Assembly: GCA_000416275.1 (NCBI GenBank)
Contig: ASZJ01000072.1
Location: forward strand, 1 to 37,737
Direction of reading: 5' to 3'
Source: Osedax symbiont Rs1
GTDB lineage: Bacteria; Pseudomonadota; Gammaproteobacteria; Pseudomonadales; Balneatricaceae
Length of the DNA: 37,737 bases
The first letter of the stretch is position 1. The number at the start of each line of letters is the position of its first letter. Made by a program: the position numbers and the translations under genes. The notes beneath the pieces are model-generated. The model had not been told where the DNA came from, made no database searches, and saw nothing but the letters and a program-made list of their open reading frames with translations. Of the stretch, positions 32,433 to 37,737 are shown piece after piece.

Positions 32433-34748
32433 GTGCTAAAAACGCGTGGCAAAATTATGCTGGTTAAAGGTCTGTGCATATTTTGTGTAAGTCTGGTGTT
32501 AGGCCTGCTGCTGTTGGATCACTACTATCCAATCCCCAGACAACGCTCGTTCAGCACCGTAGTGCTTGCGGATCAAGGGGAGGTCTTAAGAGCCTTTAGT
32601 AATGCACGTCAACAGTGGCGCTACCCTATTGATAATTCTCAAGTAGCAGAGAATTATTTGACCTTGCTGCTCGGTTACGAAGACCGCTGGTTCTATCAGC
32701 ATTTCGGAGTCAACCCGCTAGCCATAGTGCGTGCTAGTTGGCAAAATTTCAGCAGTAATAAAATTGTCTCAGGGGGCTCAACCCTAACCATGCAAGTGGC
32801 GAGGTTGCTGGCGCCGCACTCGCGAAGCCTCGGTGGTAAAGTGCATCAGGTTTTGCGGGCGCTGCAGCTAGAGTGGCACTATTCGAAAGCAGAAATCCTA
32901 AATCTATACCTCAATCTAGCCCCTTTTGGAGGCACCATCATTGGCGTACAAGCCGCAAGTATGAGCTATTTTGACAAGCCCCTCGATCAAATTAGCGATG
33001 CCGAAGCTGCGCTGTTAGCGGTCTTGCCACAAGCGCCGAGTCGCTGGCGTCCCGATCGCCATCCAGAGGCTGCAAAGCAAGCGCGGGATAAAGTCCTAAA
33101 GCGGATGTTAGCGTTAAATATTTGGTCGAAAAAACGTGTTGCTGACGCGATCCAAGAGCCGATTTTTTCTCTGTCGCAAAAATCGCCGCTGCTAGCGCCG
33201 CTACTTGCAAGACGGCTTAAAAAAGCCTGTCAAAAATGTGAAAAAATACAGACATTAATTAATATTGAAATGCAGCGTCTGCTAGCAGCTCTGGTCGACG
33301 ATTACTCAAGCCAGCTGGCAACAGGGTTATCCACTGCTGTGATGGTGATGGAGAACAGCAGCGGAGCGGTGCGCAGTTATATCGGCTCGGCAAAATTTTT
33401 AGATACGCAACGCTTTGGCCATGTAGATATGATTCAGGCAGTTAGGTCTCCTGGCTCGACATTAAAACCATTTTTGTATGGATTAGCGATGGATCAAGGG
33501 TTATTACATTCACAGTCACTGCTGCAAGATGCGCCACGCTATAATAAAGCCTACCGACCGCTAAACTTCAGCGGTGGGTTTAACGGTCCGGTTAGCGTGA
33601 CTCAGGCATTGCAACGCTCATTAAATATTCCTGCGGTGCAAGTGCTAGAGAGCTTAGAGCCGGAATTTTTTGCCGCTCGATTACAGTTTGCAGGTTTGAA
33701 ATTGATCGGTGCAGGCGCTAAAAAACCAAACATATCGATGGTCTTGGGCGGCGTGGGAACTAAGCTCGAGTATCTAGTCGCAGCCTATTCGGCGCTGGCG
33801 AGATCGGGCATAACTATTAAACCTAGACTCACTAAAAAGCAAAAAAAAGTAGAGCGCTATTTGCTGAGTCCTGGAGCGGCGTGGATCACCTGGAAAATGT
33901 TGGCGATAAACCCGCAGAAAATTGGCCGTCGACAGCGCGTGGAAAATAATTGGCCGCTGGCCTGGAAGACCGGTACTAGTTATGGCTACCGGGAAGCTTG
34001 GGCAATGGGTGTCACCAAAAAATGGACAATTGGGGTGTGGGTGGGTCGGCCTGATTCCAGTTCCTCTCCGGGGATCTCTGGGCGGCATACGGCAGCGCCG
34101 CTACTATTTAAGGTGTTTAAATCGATCGCCAATCGGCAATTGCTAAAAAAGCCCGATTCAGTGCAATTGGCGACAATATGTTGGCCGTTAGGTTCAAGTG
34201 AGGAGCATCTAGACAATCGTAAAAATAACTGCCATGAAAGGAGGGAAGCTTGGATTTTAAATGACACCTATCCTGCGACCTTGTCAGAGCATGCGCTGCT
34301 TAAAACGTTTTGGTACAACGCTCAGGGAGAGCGGGTAGAGCCAAGCTGTGATGGTGGTGAATTACTAAAAGAGAACAAAGCCGTCTGGCCAGTCTCGCTA
34401 GAGCCGTGGATCCCCCACAAGTGGCGAAGGTCAGCGCAATTAACCGCTATCTCGTTAGGCTGCTCGGGAATAATGGCTGAACAGCAGGCAATCTCTATCA
34501 CCTCTATCCCTGAACAGAGTATTTATCATTTTAATCCTAGGGGTGCAGATCACGCACTGAGCTTAAATTTGCTGGCTTCGTCTGCCGGTGGTAGTGGCAT
34601 TAAATCATGGTATTTAAACGGCAAGTATTTAGGGGCACGGCGGGCTCGTCGCGGGTTAAATTTTACGCTAAAGAAGCGCGGCAAATATCAATTGTCAGTG
34701 GTAGATGAGCATGGCAACTTAGATATAGTGACGTTCTATACGCAGTGA
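32433..34748 (+). CDS. pbpC: Penicillin-binding protein 1C
   Basis: The 771-aa bifunctional peptidoglycan synthase is anchored by one N-terminal membrane helix (about 11-29). Its glycosyltransferase domain has catalytic Glu83 in YEDRWFYQHFGVNP and the block GGSTLTMQVARLL. The transpeptidase domain has SxxK at Ser342-Lys345 (SPGSTLKPFLYG), SLN at 396-398 and KTGTS at 512-516. The C-terminal BiPBP_C-like domain (about 680-771) is typical of PBP1C. All catalytic motifs are intact. The GTG start at 32433 and an ATG at 32457 are both possible; neither has a strong ribosome site. It probably repairs cell wall after damage, together with the alpha-2-macroglobulin encoded just upstream. Confidence 0.95.
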   Translation: MLKTRGKIMLVKGLCIFCVSLVLGLLLLDHYYPIPRQRSFSTVVLADQGEVLRAFSNARQQWRYPIDNSQVAENYLTLLLGYEDRWFYQHFGVNPLAIVRASWQNFSSNKIVSGGSTLTMQVARLLAPHSRSLGGKVHQVLRALQLEWHYSKAEILNLYLNLAPFGGTIIGVQAASMSYFDKPLDQISDAEAALLAVLPQAPSRWRPDRHPEAAKQARDKVLKRMLALNIWSKKRVADAIQEPIFSLSQKSPLLAPLLARRLKKACQKCEKIQTLINIEMQRLLAALVDDYSSQLATGLSTAVMVMENSSGAVRSYIGSAKFLDTQRFGHVDMIQAVRSPGSTLKPFLYGLAMDQGLLHSQSLLQDAPRYNKAYRPLNFSGGFNGPVSVTQALQRSLNIPAVQVLESLEPEFFAARLQFAGLKLIGAGAKKPNISMVLGGVGTKLEYLVAAYSALARSGITIKPRLTKKQKKVERYLLSPGAAWITWKMLAINPQKIGRRQRVENNWPLAWKTGTSYGYREAWAMGVTKKWTIGVWVGRPDSSSSPGISGRHTAAPLLFKVFKSIANRQLLKKPDSVQLATICWPLGSSEEHLDNRKNNCHERREAWILNDTYPATLSEHALLKTFWYNAQGERVEPSCDGGELLKENKAVWPVSLEPWIPHKWRRSAQLTAISLGCSGIMAEQQAISITSIPEQSIYHFNPRGADHALSLNLLASSAGGSGIKSWYLNGKYLGARRARRGLNFTLKKRGKYQLSVVDEHGNLDIVTFYTQ

Positions 34749-35361
34749 TGCCTCCGTATAAGGTTGTACGTAAAAATCCTATAATGTTGTTTCCAATAGC
34801 TGTTTTTAGCACAAAAGAGCATACTGTTGATGTTTTTAAACAAAATAAGCTCAGGCCACTGCCTAATATCGCGAATCAAGACAAGACCAGGTAGTCCAAA
34901 CGTAGGCACAGTTTTAGCCGCTCAGCAGAGTTTTACTCAAGCTCAGTGAAATAGCGGGTTTGATCGATATAAATGAGCATGGTGAACCGCTGTTTATCCG
35001 TACATTTCCTCATGCAGTCGCTATCCTGACATATCAAGTGTTTACCAGGGAAGTCATTAGCGATTATTTGACTAAACGATGCAATACAACGATAGCCACT
35101 CCAGCAGTGGCTTTAGTGAATTCCAAGCTCTATAACGGTTTAAAAACTTCGCTCTAAACTTTCGGCTGCGGTTAAGATATGTAAATGCGATCGTAGCGCC
35201 GACACTTCGCGCTTCTTTGTTGTTTATGAGCACGGATTTAGGATTAGATTAGGGAGAATTTAAAAAATTAAATAAGCTAACATATCCGGTAAAAATACCG
35301 TTAATTATCGATAGCTGCTTTCGTTTTTAAGTTTTATTGATGTTTTTATGGATAAAAACTC
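34749..35361. other. 613-bp intergenic region with a doubtful ORF
   Basis: It holds a degenerate repeat family A copy (35102-35242). A 65-codon frame at 34960-35157 begins MIDINEHGEPLFIRTFPHAVAIL. Its last third runs into the repeat and it has no good ribosome site, so I do not call it a gene; it may be a relic. A 5-codon ATG frame at 35348-35365 overlaps the next gene's start as ATGA. Confidence 0.5.
35102..35242. repeat. Repeat family A, degenerate copy
   Basis: agcagtggctttagtg at the left resembles the left end of the 19280 copy. gcacggatttagg at the right matches the shared right end at 12 of 13 positions. The span of 141 bp fits the family size; the interior is diverged. Confidence 0.5.
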
Positions 35362-36585
35362 ATGACAAAATATGTATCTTTTAAGCTCTCCTTCAAAATA
35401 TTTCAGTGGATACTAGTGCTGATTATCATCTTTAGTACTTTCCTTGGTTATCAATTTTATAAAATCAATATTCAAGCTCAAAAAACCGAGAATAAGAGGC
35501 TGTGGCTGGTAACCAAATTGAATCAATACCATTCACGCACCGATAGCCTGTCATTTTTTGCAGAACAATACATTAGCAGCTCTGAACTGAGTTATCTGGA
35601 ACAGTACCATCGCCTTAGACAAAAAAAAATCAGGCTAGTTTATAACATTAATTTACCTGTAAAAAGCACCTCTCATACAGCCTACCAGCCTTTCGTCTCG
35701 AATGAAAAAAGACTCATAAAACAGATAGTTGATAGCGAATTTCGTTTAAGAGAGTTAGAGCGAATTTCAATTGTAAATAAAGAGCGGCAATTAAAGGGCT
35801 ATAGAACATTTATCCCAATAAATAATAAGCTTACGACTAGAGAATATACCAGCCTAAACCTCAATTTAGTGGCCTTGATTGAAAAAGTAATAAGCCTGGT
35901 GCACAAGAGGTATCAACAAGAAATCAGCAATTTAGAAGCTCAACGTTCCAACCATGCTTTGGCTATTCCCGGGATTTTAGTACTTAATTTAATTCTATTG
36001 TTTTTTTCATTTTATTATATGAATAGGAGAATGGATCAATATCATCGTGAATTGAAGAGCTTAACTTTAAAGGATTTTTTAACCGGGGCCCATAACAGGA
36101 AATACTTGATGGAGGCCGGACCTTTATTGCTTGGCGTCAATAAGCGTGAAGCAACACAAGTTGCGGTAATCATGCTAGACATAGACCACTTTAAAAAAAT
36201 AAATGATCAACATGGACATAGTATTGGCGACCAAGTATTGAAGTTATTTTGTGATTCAATATCGATCAGGATTCGCCAAGGTGACATTTTTTCTAGAATA
36301 GGTGGCGAAGAATTTGTATTGTTACTCAATAATGTCAATGCGGGTGATGCTGAGCATTACGCCAACGAATTGCGCAGTATGTTGTCATGTGGGACTTTTA
36401 AGACACAACAGCACATCATTGAATATACCGTTAGTATGGGGATTGCGATGAGTGATGGTAATTACGATTTGGCTGAATTGCTGTGCCTTGCAGATTCGGC
36501 ATTATATCAAGCTAAGAAATCAGGCCGAAATAAAGTTGTTATGTATGAAGAGGGAGGGAATATATTCACGGGAGTAACGGTATAG
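35362..36585 (+). CDS. Membrane-bound diguanylate cyclase (GGDEF)
   Basis: The 407-aa protein makes cyclic di-GMP from two GTP. TM1 (about 13-32) and TM2 (about 199-219) bracket a periplasmic, mostly helical sensor of about 165 residues that I cannot assign to a named family. The cytoplasmic GGDEF domain starts at DFLTGAHNRKYL (239-249), continues with IMLDIDHFKKINDQHGH and has the active site GGEEF at 314-318. An intact inhibitory I-site RxxD (Arg305-Asp308) lies five residues before it, so product feedback is expected. It has no EAL domain. It is monocistronic, with the tandem repeat array starting 5 bp after its stop. Confidence 0.93.
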   Translation: MTKYVSFKLSFKIFQWILVLIIIFSTFLGYQFYKINIQAQKTENKRLWLVTKLNQYHSRTDSLSFFAEQYISSSELSYLEQYHRLRQKKIRLVYNINLPVKSTSHTAYQPFVSNEKRLIKQIVDSEFRLRELERISIVNKERQLKGYRTFIPINNKLTTREYTSLNLNLVALIEKVISLVHKRYQQEISNLEAQRSNHALAIPGILVLNLILLFFSFYYMNRRMDQYHRELKSLTLKDFLTGAHNRKYLMEAGPLLLGVNKREATQVAVIMLDIDHFKKINDQHGHSIGDQVLKLFCDSISIRIRQGDIFSRIGGEEFVLLLNNVNAGDAEHYANELRSMLSCGTFKTQQHIIEYTVSMGIAMSDGNYDLAELLCLADSALYQAKKSGRNKVVMYEEGGNIFTGVTV

Positions 36586-36590
36586 TTTTT

Positions 36591-36788
36591 CCTGATTACC
36601 CACCACTTTCAGCTATGGTTAGGCCAAGCCCCTCAAACCCTAGTATTGGCAATAGGTATAGCAGAAAACGCTTTTGTAAGATAATTACCCTGCATACTGC
36701 TACATCTTATAATTCATCGTAACCAATTTATTATAATGCTGAAAACATAGTTTATTATAAAGTCGGCTGAGTCTCATGGGTAATCAGG
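36591..36788. repeat. MITE-like element with terminal inverted repeats, array copy 1
   Basis: CCTGATTACCCA at 36591-36602 is exactly complementary to TGGGTAATCAGG at 36777-36788, and the similarity extends imperfectly to about 24 bp. The 198-bp element has no coding capacity. Confidence 0.8.
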
Positions 36789-36861
36789 AAAGATTAAGAG
36801 CTAGGAGATTGTTGTCTTTCTAAATTTCTTGATTTTAAGGTGTTCTCTGTGCAGCGAAGCG

Positions 36862-37030
36862 CCTCTGTGACCTCTGTGGTGAAAAAATCCCTTAGGGTTT
36901 TGGTTGTTGGTCTTACTAAGTCTTTGGTCTTTCTAGTCTGTTAGGTTTTTCTCTGTGGAGGGTAGTGTCTGTGGATCTCGGTGCTGAAAAAGACTTTAAA
37001 AGATTAGTTTTACCACAGAGGACACAGAGG
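36862..37030. repeat. CTCTGTG-type inverted arms in linker 1
   Basis: cctctgtgacctctgtggt (36862-36880) is nearly complementary to accacagaggacacagagg (37012-37030). Similar CTCTGTG units occur at 18321-18345. I recall this motif as a widely scattered, unexplained repeat in many bacterial genomes. Confidence 0.75.
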
Positions 37031-37051
37031 AAGAGGGACTTAAAAGATTAG

Positions 37052-37248
37052 CTGATTACCCACCACTTTCAGCTATGGTTAGGCCAAGCCCCTCAAACCC
37101 TAGTATTGGCGATAGATATAGCAGAAAACGCTTGCGTAAGATAATTACCCTGCATACTGCTACATCTTATAATTCATCGTAACCAATTGATGATAATGCT
37201 GAAAAAATAATTTCTTATAAAGTCGAGTGAGTCTGATGGGTAATCAGG
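37052..37248. repeat. MITE-like element, array copy 2
   Basis: CTGATTACCCA at 37052 and TGGGTAATCAGG at 37237-37248 bound a 197-bp element collinear with copy 1, with scattered substitutions such as gagtctgatggg for gagtctcatggg. Confidence 0.8.
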
Positions 37249-37500
37249 AAAGATTAAGAGCTAGGAATTGTTGTCTTTCTAAATTTCTTGACTTTAAGGT
37301 ATTCTCTGTGCAACGAAGCGCCTCTGTGACCTCTGTGGTGAAAAAATCCCTTAGGGTTTTGGTTGTTGGTCTTACTAAGTCTTTGGTCTTTGTAGTCTGT
37401 TAGGGTTTTCTCTATGGATCTCGGTGCTGAAAAAGACTTTAAAAGATTAGTTTTACCACAGAGGTCACAGAGGACACAGAGGAGGGACTTAAAAGATTAG

Positions 37501-37697
37501 CTGATTACCCACCACTTTCAGCTATGGTTAGGCCAAGCCCCTCAAACCCGAGTATTGGCGATAGGTATAGCAGAAAACGCTTGCGTAATATAATTGCCCT
37601 GCATACTGCTACATCTTATAATCCATCGTAACCAATTGATGATAATACTTAAAACATAGCTTGTTATAAAGTCGGCTGAGTCTCATGGGTAATCAGG
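37501..37697. repeat. MITE-like element, array copy 3
   Basis: Begins ctgattaccca at 37501 and ends tgggtaatcagg at 37686-37697, in the same orientation as the others. The following linker is cut off by the window end. Confidence 0.8.
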
Positions 37698-37737
37698 AAA
37701 GATTAAGAGCTAGGAGATTGTTGTCTTTCTAAATTTC

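Larger units (their letters stand above)
36591..37737 (+). repeat. Tandem array of about 450-460-bp non-coding units, at least 2.5 copies
   Basis: Units start at 36591, about 37051 and about 37500, with spacings of 460 and 449 bp, and the third is cut by the window end. Copies look over 90 percent identical with small indels. No reading frame of note exists. Each unit is a roughly 197-bp element with terminal inverted repeats, followed by a linker of about 255 bp with inverted CTCTGTG-type arms. Confidence 0.93.

Noticed and set aside
34960-35157. A 65-aa hypothetical gene before the diguanylate cyclase
   Set aside because: It has no ribosome site, its last third overlaps a degenerate repeat family A copy, and it has no recognisable motif.
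36591-37737. CRISPR array
   Set aside because: Units are about 450 bp and similar throughout, with no short repeats alternating with unique spacers and no cas genes.

Overview
The window looks like part of a marine-type gammaproteobacterial chromosome of moderate GC. The two-component pair, Spy/CpxP-like protein, LysR regulator, Bcr/CflA exporter and the YfhM-like alpha-2-macroglobulin plus PBP1C pair all fit that group. I cannot place it to genus. The unusual content is a complete coenzyme F420 biosynthesis operon, a cofactor best known from Actinobacteria and methanogens and only sporadic in Proteobacteria.

Region 1 (1-17194) is bracketed by two nearly identical IS66-family (ISBst12-like, single-ORF) elements in the same orientation. 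The left copy enters from the window edge and its transposase is broken by three 1-nt indels. The right copy is intact (15248-17194), with 24-bp terminal inverted repeats and an 8-bp target duplication. Between them lie a decayed quinone-oxidoreductase-like gene and a minus-strand series from 11395 down to 2916: cofG, cofH, cofD, cofC, cofE, npdG, an LLM-class F420 oxidoreductase and an M20-family amidohydrolase/carbamoylase. The cofG promoter carries phased palindromes close to the RutR consensus, and the divergent side holds a 41-codon stub resembling a TetR N-terminus. Together these suggest F420 chemistry tied to pyrimidine or hydantoin nitrogen catabolism; the link is an inference. A LysR regulator, a DadA/PuuB-like FAD oxidase and an EamA exporter complete the bracketed segment.

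Region 2 (17200-20800) is an envelope-stress-like module: a Spy/CpxP-like periplasmic protein, a small unknown ORF, an OmpR-type response regulator and a CpxA-like histidine kinase. Region 3 (21000-27420) has an iron-dependent alcohol dehydrogenase, a three-gene ABC importer of the PhnD/PhnC/PhnE type that best fits the putative selenate transporter family, and a Bcr/CflA-like MFS exporter. Region 4 (27560-36585) has a 1616-aa alpha-2-macroglobulin, PBP1C and a membrane GGDEF diguanylate cyclase.

Non-coding repeats are a strong theme. A MITE-like family of about 130-160 bp occurs at least five times, twice between genes of one operon and once split by the right-hand IS66 copy. The window ends in a tandem array of about 450-460-bp units. 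Each unit holds a roughly 197-bp element with terminal inverted repeats and a linker with inverted CTCTGTG-type arms.
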